From NCBI GenBank assembly GCA_035610365.1, contig CM069433.1:167602882-167666881 (forward strand): a stretch of 64,000 bases of DNA, read 5' to 3'. The notes under the pieces were generated by a model that did not search any database, had not been told where the DNA came from, and was given only the letters and a program-made list of their open reading frames with translations. The position numbers and the translations under genes were made by a program. The DNA is from Aquatica leii. Taxonomy: Eukaryota > Arthropoda > Insecta > Coleoptera > Lampyridae. Below, one piece after another: positions 10,539 to 25,500 of the stretch. Position 1 is the first letter of the stretch. Each line of letters starts with the position of its first letter.

Positions 10539-13500
10539 TTACACATCAGACATCTCGATGTCATTAACGATATCAGGCAGCGCAGTATTTAATGTTTCTG
10601 GCAATGGTAAGATAAGTGATGCTTGAAATATAGACAAACAACCAAATATTATCAATGGTAAAAAAGGTAATACCTTGGTAGTAGCTAAAAGTACCGGTGC
10701 CAGCATTGATCCTAATCGAGAAAACATTACCGTAGTGCCTAAACCAGAATTTCGCAAGACTGTTGGGTACAACTCGCTGATGTACAGATATAAAGCAGGA
10801 TACGCAATCTAAACAATTGTTGCGTAAAAACATTTTATATTAAACAGTAACTAACCGACATGCCAAGCAAGCCGTTTACTTCAAGTACTACTCGGGGCCA
10901 ATCATTTCGATATACACCTATGGGAAAAAGACAAATCCCAAAAAAACATATTGCAACATATAACGTTGCAGCTGCAATGCTTATTCGTCGACCGCATTTA
11001 GTAACTACTATTATACATAAAAAACCACCTGGTATTATAATTAGCCCCCCAAGAAAAGTAGCAAAGTATATATTGGTACTTATTTCGGCTAGATATTGCG
11101 AGAATCCGTAAAAACTCATACCAGCAATGAAACTGCAAGAAATAACATATGTTACAATCACTATACAGAATTGTTCAAGGATATTTGTCTCTACTCTACT
11201 AATCGGCCATTTGTAAAGTAGCCAAAATGTTACTATTGGTTAGTTTGAATGTGACTTATGTTAGCGACATACATATGTGATGATTATTATGTTGTGGGTA
11301 TCTTACAAACAACTACTAAAGGAAATACATTTGCTACACCTATGTGTAGTTTTCATTAACATAATAATATTTTGCCTACTCAAAAAATAGTAAACATTCT
11401 TAGAATTATAGTAGAATTCAGGAAAATTAGAGACTCGGTTAATATTAAAGGATTTTTAATTATTTCAATAAATTCCCGGTCTATAAATGCTAGACTTCAC
11501 GACGCAATTAATCAGTTTGTTCCGGGCTCTAAAGATACTAACGAATTGATAAATAACAAAAATGTAAACACCTGCTCATACACAAAAGCGTTGATCGTTT
11601 TCGCATTTGAGGCGTTTTAAATAGTACACCTACGCCAAAATTTTGTTTAACAAAATGTGCTTTATTATTACTTAATCTCTCCACAATACTTCGTATTTGA
11701 GATTTATCGAGCTTATTAACATCGGCCGCTTTTTCTAATAATTTAACAGTTTTCTCCGTTTCCATAGTAATAAAAAGCCATCTCGGCGATTCTGGTATTA
11801 AACTATTTTAAAATAACTACATACTAGTTAGTAATTGATCTCTCACCAAATATAAGTAGCGTAGAAAGAACTTAATGCAGACAAAGTGAATTGTAAATCT
11901 CTCCAGTTTCTTAAAAAGTACGCGATTATAGCCATTAATGAATTTCCTATACCAAACGGTATTTGATAAAGAATGGGCACTATGGTTCTCCACTTTCCTC
12001 CAACAATTTCCATACATAACACAAACGAGATTACCATTACACCACCGTCAGCAAATCCTAAGAAAAATCTTGTTATAGTAAACACACCAAACCACGGAAC
12101 AATTGCTGTTATAAGCCCAAACAACGTTTGTAATAAAATTGAAGCTAGTAAAACTTTTTTACGTCCAAATTTGTCAGCAGCTAAACCAATTATGATGCTA
12201 CCTAAAACATTTTTTTAGAATATGGCAAACACTTAAAACAAATGAGTTACCAAGTAATACACCAAACATAAGCGTAACTTGAGTAAGTTCGGCCAAATGT
12301 GCACGACTACAGACTAAGTTCCATTCTGTTATAATACTAGAAGCGATTTGTGATGTATTATACTCATATCCCCATGGACATCGAAAATTTTTATTACAAG
12401 TATCATTCGTCATCTTAGTTTGTCCTTCGTTCTATAAATGTTTGTATATGCTATTTAAAAAAATATTATTACATCAAATTTTACCATTTTTAAAAATATA
12501 TACAAAATTAATTATGCAGAAAGTTTTTTTTATAGTTTTGTTACAAACTGTCAAACTGTATTTTGTAAAAAAAGTTGTTCGTGTTTGGCTTTAAACTGTA
12601 GGTCCTATGGGTTTAGCGTATAGATTCATCAAAACAATCAAATTGGTTTGCACATAAGTATAAAATCAAAACTATATAAATACAAAGTAAAGACTACAAA
12701 ATCAAATTACTTTCTATGAAATAGACATTTTATGTAAACACAAACATGATCTTGATTTTCGTTTTTGAAAAAGTCTTTTGTTGCTAGGTGTAACAGCAAT
12801 AACTGTTGTAAACGTCAATTGATTCATCGCGTCTCCAAATTTGTTGTAGAGCTGCCAAGAACTGTGTGACGCCATGTCAGCATAATAACTAATAAATACT
12901 ATTTTTCCTTCGATTAGAGGTATGATGTTTTGATCTGAACTATCAACGCATCTCATACTTCTGTTTTACAACTTTACGACGGATGCTTTATTGTTTACCT
13001 ACATGTTTTCAATCATTTATAAAATTTCAGTATTAGTGGGAATATACAGTGTGTCAATTTAAAAACTTGAGATTGAGAATATATTTACAACAAAAAATAA
13101 TATCAAAATATACAAAAACCCGTTTTGACAATACGGAGGGGGAACAAATTGGCATGGTCAGTGGCACACCCTCACCTACTCTTTCATCTCCGGCCACCCA
13201 AACTTTAAAAATGTAAATGGCATTTCCCCACTTATGATACATCGTTGGAAAGGTCTTTGGTATTCACAAATACCAAAAAAGTAACATTCCACTTGACAGT
13301 TTTGAAATAGTTAGCAAATAATAAAGTTTGGGGAGAGGCTGTCAACCCTTAAAATTGCACTGTTGCGATGAAAAATTTTTATTTTTTTTATCATATGTAT
13401 CTCCTATAATATTGAGCGCAATTATTTTTGAAGGTATTGGGTTTCATAGTTTCGTACAATACGATGAGTCCTTTTATCTCAATAACGACGATTAGAAACA

Positions 13501-16500
13501 GATAACAAAAAATTATAATTTTGTTTTATCAAAGTTATTTGTTTGAGCTTTTTACGTCAGTATTTATTGTTACTTTAAAGTGTGTCATTTCGAAATTTAT
13601 ACGAACTGGTTTTTTGAAAAGAATTTGTAAAAATAGTATACTAAGTTGCTGAACGGGTTGAAATAATTTATCTTTACGCAAGTGAAAATTGATGTGCTAT
13701 TGGGGGCTACTGCATTCAATGCAAGGCATCTGGATAAAAATATCAGCAACGTTTACGTGCCACTTCTTGTGCGGAAACTTTAAGCCAAGCATTTTGAAGG
13801 GGTGCAAATTCAAACTTTAGGTCAAGTCGCGATGCGTTCAACAACGTCGCTTCGCAAAGTTGCAGAACTAACTGAAGTGTTATATGAATCGGTTCGGAAA
13901 GTCTTAAAAGCACATAAGTTTTTTTTTACAAAATGCCTATTCTTCAAGAACCAGGGGACGATGATCCTGATTGACACATTGTTTTTAAACAGGCAGATCA
14001 ACCAACCGACGGAAGATAGAGGAGATAATGGGAAAGAGTTATTTTATGCACAGGTACAAAAAATACTAGATGAAACCTTAAGACAGAATGTGAAAATAAT
14101 ATTAGAAGACTTGCATGCAAAAATGGGAAAGGAAAAACAGTATAAAACAATTATAAATATATAAAATTCATCAAAAAACATGGATGTCACCGGATGGAAT
14201 AACAAGGCATCAGGTTGACCATGTTATAATAAGAGCAGGACATGGGGCAGACATAAGATATGCAAAACTGTAGAGGAGCGGACTGCTATACGACCAATTT
14301 TTTAGTGCGGGTAAAGTATAATCAAAAAATAAAAGCAAAATAAAAACGGTGTATAGTGTAGTGCAAGTTTAACATAAACAAATTAATACAGAATAAGCAA
14401 ACAACCAGGAGATACATAAGAGGTACAAATAGAAAATTAACAGAAGGCGAGTATGAAAATGTAATTAATCAGTGGGAACGAATAAAAGGATAACCTATGA
14501 AGACAGCCATGGAAATTATACCAAGAGCGAATACAGAAAATGAAATCGGGGATTATCAGAATGGTTTCAGAAAAAATCTAGACTTTAGTCAGGCGTATGA
14601 CACAGTTCTGAAAGAACGGTTCTATGTAATATTAGAGTTGCAGGAACCACAAAAACTAATAAATATGGTAAAGATGTGTTTAAGGAATACGAGAGAAAAA
14701 ACAAAAAAAAATTTGCGATATCATATCTTGTACCATTAGTACAAGATATGATATCGGAAAAATTTCACATTCAGGATGGTTTAAGACAAGGGGATTCGTT
14801 ATTTACAGTGTTGTTTAACATAGTATTGGAATGGATAATACGCAAAATACAAATAAACAAAAGTGCAACTATATTAAATAGGAGTGTACAAACTCTAGCA
14901 TACGCGGACGATTTGGTGATTATATCCAGAAGGGAGTCGGAACTGAAAAAAGTATTTTTGGAAATGGAGGAAGCGACAAAAGGGGCTCAGAATAAATGAT
15001 AAAAAATTTAAGATTATGATAACAGCAAAAAATGTAGCAGAGTATGGAGGTGTGCAAATAGGTCAAAAAGTATTTAAAAAAGTGAAGAAATTTAAGTATC
15101 TCGGTTCAATAAGGTACGTTAAAAAGTGAGTGTATGGTGGACATTACAGCAAGAACAACGGCACGAAATAAGTGTTTTTATGCACTGCAAAAGGTGTTTA
15201 ATTTAAAGGATGTTTCGATACATTCTAAATTAAAAGTGTATCAGTATTAAAACCAATTGTAATGTAAGGATCTGAAATATGGACTCGCAAGGAAAAAGAA
15301 GAGTGGCTGCTGAATATTTGAGAAAGAAGGGTATTGGACTTTAAACTGAAGGAGAGATATAATAAATCGAGTGTAACAAGCAAAATAAAAAGCAGCAGAA
15401 CAAGGAGGCTCGTACATATGGAAAGAATCGACATATCAAGGAAAATAAAAACACTCTATAAGGGGATTTTAGTAGAAAAACGATTAAAATAAAGTTGGAT
15501 GGATAAAGTGATGAAGGATTTGGCAGTGGCATACTAGAAAGCTGGAGAAGAGTAATTGGGGACATAAAGGAATGGAGAAAAGTTAGAAAAAATGGTGCGG
15601 GTGCAAGATCAGACACAAGAGTGAGCGCTTTGTGCTAGAAGAGTAGTCAAGAAACTCCAAGAAGATTCCTGTTAGTAGAGCTTGGTTATTTGTTTTAGCT
15701 TTTCCAATAGCAGACACGAGGTGATTGAGTATTTCTTTATTAACTGTATTCAACTGATGACAGTGATGACAAGTGAATCACCTGATAAGATAGGCAACAC
15801 ACAACACACTTTTTCTATCGTTTGTATCGTTAGCGAAATCAGAGTCTACATATGATACAAGGTCGATGTTACAAGGCTTCTTTACAAATCTCAAACCATA
15901 ATGTTCTGTTTGTTTGAAGTACTTTAATACATGTGTTAAATACAGTCAATGAGATTCTGTATAAGAGTTTTGAAACTGACTAAAGTAAGTAATTGAAAAA
16001 CTCTAGTCTGGTCTTGAACTATCAGTTACAATAGTGTTATTTTCTGTTATGTTTTTATTTGACAATTCTAATTTAGTTTGCATTGGAAGTTCTGACGGTT
16101 TACAGTCATTCGTTTCAAATTTAATTAAAACCTTTTTGATTAATGCTTTTTGACATATCTACAGTTCATTATTACATTTTTCAATTTCCAATCCTAAAAA
16201 AGTTATTTTATTATTTTTGAATTCTTTCATTTTAAATTTCTTAGATAACTGTTTTTTAATAAACAAGAGCTCATCTTGTACCTTTGAAAATATAATAAGA
16301 TCATCTATATAAACAAAAATGCGAGTAATGTCGATAAGTGTTATAGGACCGCAGGATCTAGTTTATGTGTAGCATAAGTTGTTTCAGGACATTTGAGTTT
16401 TAATGTTGCAGTATATAAATTACAACTTAGCATTCCTTTCAGCAACGGTTTGTTTCCCTTTTTAATTGTTGTTTCATTATCCTTGAATACCACTTCATAT

Positions 16501-19500
16501 CCATATTCTTCTAATTTTCTTACTGATAATAGATTACACATTAGTCCATTACAAACTCACACATTTTTTATAACAACGTTAATACCACTATTAGTAAACA
16601 ATTTTAAGTCACTTTGTCTAGTTGTCTTAATTGTTTCACCAGATTTAGCAACATTTATGTTGTACGTGACATCTCTTTTACTTATTAGGTAGTTTTCCAA
16701 TTCACTTTTTATTAAGTGGTTTGTAGCACCACTATCGATGGCAAATCTAATATCTATGTTATTTGCCACAAGTCCATTTGTTGAAACTATTGTATCTTCT
16801 GTTGTTATAAATAAAATTTCATTTTCTGTCTCACCTTGTTCTGCTACATTTACGTGCCTTCCACGCTCAAAGTTTCCATTGGCGCTATTACCATTTTGAT
16901 TATTACTTCGACAATCTGATCATTTATGTGCAAATATTCCACAGTTATGACATTTAAATGGGAAATGTTTTTCATAATTTCCATTATTATTATTTTCCTT
17001 ATTTTGAAAGTGTCTATTGTTTTGTTTACTTTGTCTACCTTTTTGATAACCAGAATAAACTGCTTCGTTATTTATTTCGTTGTCTTGTTTGCATTATTCT
17101 TGTCGTGATTCTTCCATCAATAATTTGTTTTTTACAATGTCAAGTATTACTTTTGACTCATCCTGTGAGAATATGACATCAATGGCTGTTGTTATTTCCT
17201 GGTAACGTTCAGGCATCGCAGACAGTAATTCTGCTCTTAGTTCATGAATGATTTGCTCATATTTTGTAAAAAATACATGGTGGTGTGCTTGGATTGTAAA
17301 CCAATGAACGTAACTAATTTTGCAGTTGAACTTGTGTAGCAAATCCTTTTTTTAAGTATGTTTCATTTAATGATATTATTATTTTTTTTGCCGTTTTCTT
17401 TGTTTTAATAATTTCTAGTATAAAATTTTAAGCTTTCGCGGTTGTTATGTTTATGATTATAAGCGACTTTCGGCTTAGACCGCGTCGTAGTTAAACACCC
17501 AGACTTAGGCTTGGTCCTAGTCTCTTCTTGAGAGCCAAAACAAGAAGTAGAACTTGGCCTTTGCCGTATTGTCGTTCGTGAACCCAAACAAACTATTTTT
17601 GTTTTTGTTTTTCGTTAAGAAGGGGAATAAAAACTTCTCAGGGTTTTTTAAGACGACGTTTCGTGTATTAAGTATACACTTCTTCAGGCCACTACAATTT
17701 ATTAAACTAAGTAACCAACAACAATTAAAACACACAATAACAAAGGTTATAATAGCTAGCAGATATAAAACAACGTATAAACTTACAAGAAAAATTTACT
17801 AGCTGAATCCGGTGTACAAAGATATGAACAAATTTACATAAAAATTAGACAAAAACATGGTTAAAAACAAGTCAATAAGTTAAAATCATAAAATAAATAA
17901 CAAATACAATAAGCTATTTGCCTTTAAATCTATAGTATTTATACTATCACTCTTTTTGTTGTTACAAGTTTTTTCTGAAAACCAAACCCAAGTATGATTT
18001 TACCTGCATATAATTCTGCATATTAACAGCAGAATATTATATACCTACATAGTTTAAAGCTCGGCCGGGCTTCGAACCTTCTCCAGAATAATACTTCAGT
18101 GCTTCTGTTCACTTTTCTATATAAAGATTATAATGTAAAACCTGATACATTTATAAAAATAAATAGTCATTATATAGTTTTGCACTGGTTTTGTACCATC
18201 TGATTTGAGCTGGCAACCTTGCTTGTCATGAAAAATAATAAATTTTTGCAGGACCAATTAAATAATTCAGCAACTCGACTAAATAGAAACCGGAATCAGA
18301 GTACGGCAACGTCGAGATCCCACTTCGCCAAACAAAAAAAACAGCTAATGCTGAAATGACGCGAGTTAGCGTATCACTTAGTTTGAATCGCCTGTTAACA
18401 CTATGACAAACCGAATGACATGTATAATCAAAAATTACTTAAGTCAAGGTAAAAATGTTATCATAATCTATAGAATTTAAACTGAAAGGTTACCCGTAAA
18501 ATTTGTTTTACCGGGTAATAGCTCGTCAGTAACAGCAACCTGAGTTTCACTCACATCAATGATTTTGGTCTTCTTTCATCATTATTTTATGAGTTAACAC
18601 TGTCTTCACAACACACGCACAAAATTGATGAAATGTTTTCAATGTTGTTTACTTTGTAAGTATAGTTAAAATTGATAAACTTGATCTTTATAGAATTTGT
18701 AAAAACAATTTCTAAAATATGTAAATTTCGTCTTTTTTTACGATTTCCGGAAAAAATTTAATACAAAACACGTCAGTAAAATCTCTTACTTCCTCGTAAC
18801 AAGGTGCCCGTATTTCAGTTTAGCTCCTCGTCAGTAATGTTAGATTTTCCTAACTTTTATGTAAATAACTAATAAATAAGAAACGAAAAAAATCGGACTA
18901 GAAATTGAGAAATGTGACAATACAAAAAATACAAATAAATTTCTTCTTTGATCGAGATTGTACGACACGTTTAGTCAAAGTTGTAGCAGCTTTACGTTTT
19001 GGATTCCGTATTTTACACCCGCTGAACTGTTACCATAAATAATGTTAATAGTAAATTAATTTTGAAAAAATAGCTACAGCCCAGTAAACACAAAATTGAT
19101 AATGTTTAGTAACAGTTTCAAAACAAAAAATTTATGATTCACTCTTGTTTCAAACATAAAAGAAACCTAACTGCAATAAAATAGCTATAAGTCCATCGCT
19201 GTTTCACTTATTTGAATCAGTATAGTTTCGGTATTTTAAATTCAAATTTGTTGCAAAATAAATGTTGCATTCGGTTTACGTTTTAAAAGCTTCGTTCTTG
19301 AACTGATACTAAATGATCGATACATGTATGATTTTCTTGTTTCAATAATGAACTAAAACAATTCTTTCAATAATATAATAATACATTTTCGAATGCACGT
19401 ATCAAATTTTATTGCACAATAAATATTTTTAAATACAATATCACATTGAGTTTTTTACATATTGCAACTTTCTTTGATGTGGTCTTTTCACGGAAGTCTT

Positions 19501-22500
19501 GAAACCTGCATCAGTTACTGTTGGGTACCAACTTTTAACCGCATCTGTAACATAGAAATAAATATATCATTTATATACATACATAATCATAGAGTTACAC
19601 AAAATTAATTACATTTTTTTAATCAAAAACAACACAAACTTAATATAAATATCACTTTAGCAATCATAGGAAAGTTATAAAAACACTGTGAATACCTTCA
19701 GCTGTAGATAATCGTATAGAAAACTTGAAGAATTGAACTGTAATTATAAATCCTAAAGTATCATCAGATTTACGCAATAATCTACCTTAACGCAACCATG
19801 TGTGTTAATTTACATTTTTTTAATACAAATTAAAATATGATACATAAAGAACAGAAATGATAATAATATTGATTAGATTTATGGATTATAATAAAACGTT
19901 TCGACTTACCGTTTATTGTTCCATTTCGTAATTGTACACACAGCATCACTTATCAAACTACAACCGAACAAGTGAAAAGATATCAATTTGCAGCGCAAGC
20001 GTTGACGACAGTAATCAAGAGTATAGCAACGACTAATGCTGACTAATGACAAAGTATTCGTATTTACTAGAACGATTCCACTGTTTTGAAAATAATTCAA
20101 TCTTATTTAATCGATCTTCAAGCAATTCTAGTTATTCAAAAAATTTTCGGTTTTAATAAATCAGTTTTTAGACGGTTGCTGATTATGGGAAAAGAATTGC
20201 AAGTACTGAAACGGTTTAAAACTGATTGTGAAAAATCGGAACTCTTTCAATTTATTCACTGTCAGTTACATGTAAATGATATAAAAATGGAACTAACACG
20301 AAACAACGTATTGAAACAATTGTTTTAATTTTGTGACTGTAACAGTTTCAATCCGTGTTTACTGGGAGTAAGGACTTTCAGCTAGAACAATTTAACTAAA
20401 TTATTACTGTAAAAAAATTAGCAATATAGATTAGCGTAGATCATTAGAAAAACAAAAACTACGATTAAAAATAGTTTACGGTAAACGTGGTATCATATTT
20501 AGAATGATACCGTATGTGATTTTTTATTTAATAAACTAAATTTTAAATTTAATTCTACTGTTTACACAAGCATTGCAGTTTTTTTTGTTAAATTGCAATA
20601 AATATTTTATGCGTTTTATTGTTTTAATAACCACAACTGCATTTAATTTTAGTTATTAATTATTTAAATTAAAATTTACACCATTTTTGCAGTTTTGCAC
20701 ATTTCAAATCTAGTAACTTAGTTCTCAAAGAAATATAGTTGGCTGTTTAGTTACCGTCGACGATTTAAGATTTGGCATTCTTTTGTTTCCGCGTTGTTTA
20801 ATGGTATAACGTGTAATCGAATGTTCGGCTCTCATTAAAAATGAATATTATACCTTAAGTACGGTTTATTAAATATTCAAAATTAGAAAATAACGTTAAC
20901 AACTTAGTTTTCAAAATATAAACGTTTGTGACGTTTTTTGTGTTTGAATTTGAAAATTGAATAATACAGGAACTTTCTAGAAATACGAATCGTGACGTCA
21001 GAGTTTCAACGAACTTGATCTACAGAAAGGTGTGTATATCTATCGATTATTGTAAAGTATCAAATTGGAAATTTTGTGTATTTGTATTTATGATTTTCTT
21101 AAATCAAATATTTTATTACGATAAAATGTTTTGTTGGAGTTTTTTAATTTATTTTATTTAAAAATTAATCGACGTTAAATTTATATTACCGTATTGGTAT
21201 GCAGTAAGACGTAAGAAGTAAGAGTAACAAAAACTAAGTTAAAAACAATTTGTATTATTCATAGTAAAGGCTGTTCTATTTTACATTATACTTTTTGCCT
21301 TTTTGCCTTACTATTAATCGGCGATTGATCTGGTACTGGAAAATAGGTCTGTTGTTGCCATAAGTTGAAGATGGTGGTCCTGCGCCTCAGTTGTTTGCCC
21401 CCGTCCTCTAGTTCCTTGTCTACGACACTTCAGGATTGGTTCCGGTTAAGACAATTTGAAATTTCTCTGTACAAAAAATCACCTTTACGTAAGCCAATAA
21501 TTCGACCACTGTTGAGTTTTTTCTTAATTGGGGGTAATTTTTACACGGTCCCACTCTAGGCATAATCACACCCTTAAAACACGTTAAACAGAAGAGATAA
21601 GTAGAAACAAAAAAAAACCTCAGATATGCCATTTTGTTGTGATACCTATGTAGGTACAAGTTATAACAAGTTGCAACTTCTTCTCATACCCTTGTCGCAG
21701 GTTTCTTGGAAAGTCCTTTACAGGTATATAAGAAGGCAACGACGGAGAACTCTGTTTCCGGCGTTGCGTTTAAAAACATCAAATCGTTTTAATAAAGTTA
21801 AATTTACTTAACACATAATTTTTCATTGACAACCTCGAAAACTATAGACAAAATCCCAAGTAATCTTCGGATTACAACAATTACCACTTGATCCACTTAA
21901 ATAAAATTTTACACATTTACTACCTTTGAGTAGCTAAACCTTTCTGCTATGTGTGGTCACAAAATTCTCACCCCTTTTGGTGTTGCAATTTCAATGCCAC
22001 AGAGTATATAGTATTTTGCAACAGAAATTTGTTTCAGGCGACACCGATAAATTCACTGCAGGCCTAACATACTTGATTTGACTTGCAAAAGTCTTCTGTG
22101 TTGTCATTTGTTTGAAGTCTTTCGTTTAGTTCACAATTTTTGTAAAACATCTTGTTGTTTTTTTTATTTAACCTGACATTTTTTTACACAAAAATCTAGG
22201 TCTTTAATATTTGTCTAACAAAATAGATAAAATATTTAATTCCTTTATATACCTTCTGTTTTCGAATGTGTTCATAAGTGATTGAATGGCTGTCAGCGCA
22301 CACGTTGAATGAAATTAATCCGGCATACGTGAAAAACACATCAGGTACTGTCAGGTATCGGCCTTCGATTATATAGATGTTTTTTTAACAATGTTTTTCT
22401 TTTCATATATTTGTTTTTTAATTTCTACGCAGATCCAAGATAAGTTTGTGATTCCCATTATCAATCTCTCCTTTATATTATCGTCATTCGTTTCTATCTT

Positions 22501-25500
22501 GAGCTTTTCGAAACCACATCAGTCTGGCTGATTTTTTTATATCAGCCGTCTATCGCATTTGAAAGCGCCTTATAGAAGTAGGGCTTTCATTTCGGTATTG
22601 GGTTGATCTACTTTTGATCCTTCTATCTTGCCATATGGTCCACGTACCTATACAAAGAATTCAAAGCGGTCCATTACTGAGCGAGAACTGACGACAAATG
22701 ATCACGTATCGACCAAGCGTAGCAACTTATCATAAGCCACGCGTAGCAACCAAGAATTAGCCAAACTTGACAACTAAGTATGAGCTACTTGTGGCAACCA
22801 AAAAACCAAATGATCTTAATTTATTGTGCAGCCAATCATGCTCGAGCACATTGGTCGAACGTAGATGCATCGGTGTATTTTTATTTTTTAGCGTCTTTTT
22901 TAATTTATCAAATCAAAATCAAATTACACTCAAACCAGTGTTATTCTTCTCTCATTTTAAATTTTTTTATTTTTCCTTCCAAGTTTTATCACTTGTCTTA
23001 AATAAACATCATTTTCCACTGCTTCTATTTGTTGGTTTATAATTTTTATTATTTATTATTATTCTACTGGGCTACTACACATAACTTATTTTTGTTAGAT
23101 TTATATTTAGATCAATTTCTCTTGAAGTTTTTCATCCTATTCTGTAATTGTTAGAGGTTTTCTGCAATAACAACAACATTATGTAGCGTTTTTATATTTG
23201 TTTTTGAGTAGCCTATTTTTTTAATTTTTTTTTGTTTCTTTCAGTTATTATTTCAGTCACCATTACAGCTTTTCCTAGCACTATATTGTTCTCGTTTGTT
23301 TCAACACATATATTAGTTGTCAACTGGCATTTTTTCTTAACATACTTTGATTATTTTTCTTTCATTGGTTGTATGATTTTTTCGTTATTTAGTTTTTGTG
23401 TCGTATAAGGTCCTATAGTACTTTTTTGTTTTTTTCTAACTTTTTTTTTATTTTCGTTTTTTACAATTTGTCTTCCGTTTTGTTTAAGACACTTTATTCC
23501 CTGTTTTTATTCTAATAATTTTTCTACTTAAATTGTATATGTTCGATTTGCATAGTCAAATACAATGTTCAAAATAAGATTAGTTAGACTCTACAAAAAC
23601 GATCAATCGTTGTTTTTTGTCTTATTGGGTATCGTTCTAAAATCTGTATGAAAACCGTCAGGCGATTTGGATTTAAAAACGTCATTGCTGGCTAATAAAA
23701 ACGTCTGTAAGGTACAGCGGCATATTTTGGTTTCTTTATAAAAACAATTTTTTTATTATTTAATTCTTGACACTTGCAAAACATCTAATTCTATTGTATA
23801 AAATGTATATGCATAGCTAGAAACAGCCTAAATTTTTTCTCAATATTATTTTTTTGTTTTGTTTTATTTTTTATCATATATGTATATAATGGGTCACTCA
23901 AAAAGCGCACCGGTTTTAATATATAAAAAAGCAATTTTATTTATAATGAACACATTTACACACCTGTTAATGAAACCTTCCCAATTCAGGTGTGGAAAAT
24001 GACAGGCATATGGTTCTTTCTGCTTTACTGACATGTGAAAACTCTCTTTCTGAAATTGTTAATTACTGCTTCGTAAACTTAAATGTCGTTTTTGTTAATG
24101 ACTTTAACTTGCTATTGTTTTGAAGTCTACTGACGTAAACCAATCATTTGACATAACCCCATAGAAAAAATCACACGGGGTTAAATTACACGACTTTGAT
24201 TTGTGCCAATCTTGGAATTTTTCATGAAGCAACGCAATTGCTTCGATGCAAATGTGACACGTGGCACAATTTTACTGATACCATAACTGGTGAAAGTACA
24301 TTTGTACGAAATCGGTGTTCATTGGCTGTCACAGTTTGTCATGCCTCATCTTCAAAAAGATAAAAACCGATGACACAACATACCTAAAATGTACACTAAA
24401 CCGTTACAGATGCAAATGCATTTTCCGTTCATGAATAGAATGAGAAATTTCTAATCCCCAAATATGGCAATTTTGCTTATTGACAAATCGATTCAAGTGA
24501 AGGTGTGCCTCATCGCTGAAAATGATTTTTTTGCAAAGCCGTCGTCTTCTTGTTGTCTTCCCAGCAAACATTAGCTCGTCTCTTTTGGTGGTCAGCCACT
24601 TTAAGTTCCTGGATTCATTGAATCAAACCGAATATTGACACTGTCACAAACCAACGCAATGTTTTCAACGGACCGACCAGAACGAAGACAATTAGAATTT
24701 TTAATGTTTTGATAAAACTTTTTCACAATTAACAAACGTTCCTCAGTTGAAAAGCGTTTCATGATGACACAGAATGAAATCGGAATATTAGCAGAACTTA
24801 ACACAAAACAAAATGGTGTACGATTCAAAACCGCGGCGCTTTTTGAAACACGTTTTATACAGATTATATTAATTATTAAGTTTTTTATTGATGTTATACA
24901 TATATACGTTACTGTAACATTATAATTGAAACTATATAACTTTATATTTTTCAGGAAAGTTTGCTGCTTTGTGTGGGTAAGTGTTTTTTATTTTTATGCA
25001 TTAGACACTACAGAAAACGTAAAATAAATCACATTAGGTAAAATATAACTACAAACTTTTTATCAAAATACTGAAGAAAGTCTGATTTTTACCGATAAGA
25101 TTTATTCAAGGTTTGTTATTACATGATACACATACTATTAGCTCAGTATACTTATTACTACGTAAACCAATAACGAAACTCACTGTTGGCACCTTCAATA
25201 TTTGTAATCCGTAATCTGTTACTTTCAAAGTGACAGCACAATTCAAATAAATAGCAAAGAACAAAAATTTCACAAATAAGCTTTCCAAAATATTATCTGG
25301 TAAAATAAAACCAAAATTTTATGAATTAATGTTTGTATTTCAATTCTATTTATTGTTCTTAACTGTCATAAATTTTTATTTTTCTCTATTGTAAACCGTC
25401 TTTGACAGTTTTTGCGCACTTGTCAACATAAACGTCAAATTATTTTTGAGAGATTTTGATACTTGGGGGGTCTCCTTGTCTCTGTTCGACCAATAAAATG

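Noticed and set aside
12714-12956. ORF upstream of exon 3 considered as the missing SLC22 N-terminus
   Set aside because: It has no SLC22 features, and the true TM1 exon with correct phase was found at 32742-32992.
18055-18080. tRNA-like B box (ggttcgaagcc on the minus strand)
   Set aside because: No A box at the right distance and no cloverleaf can be drawn. At most it is an old tRNA-derived SINE scrap.
21365-21811. Overlapping short ORFs on both strands as a small gene
   Set aside because: No domain, and both frames look like shadows of a non-coding, LTR-like segment.
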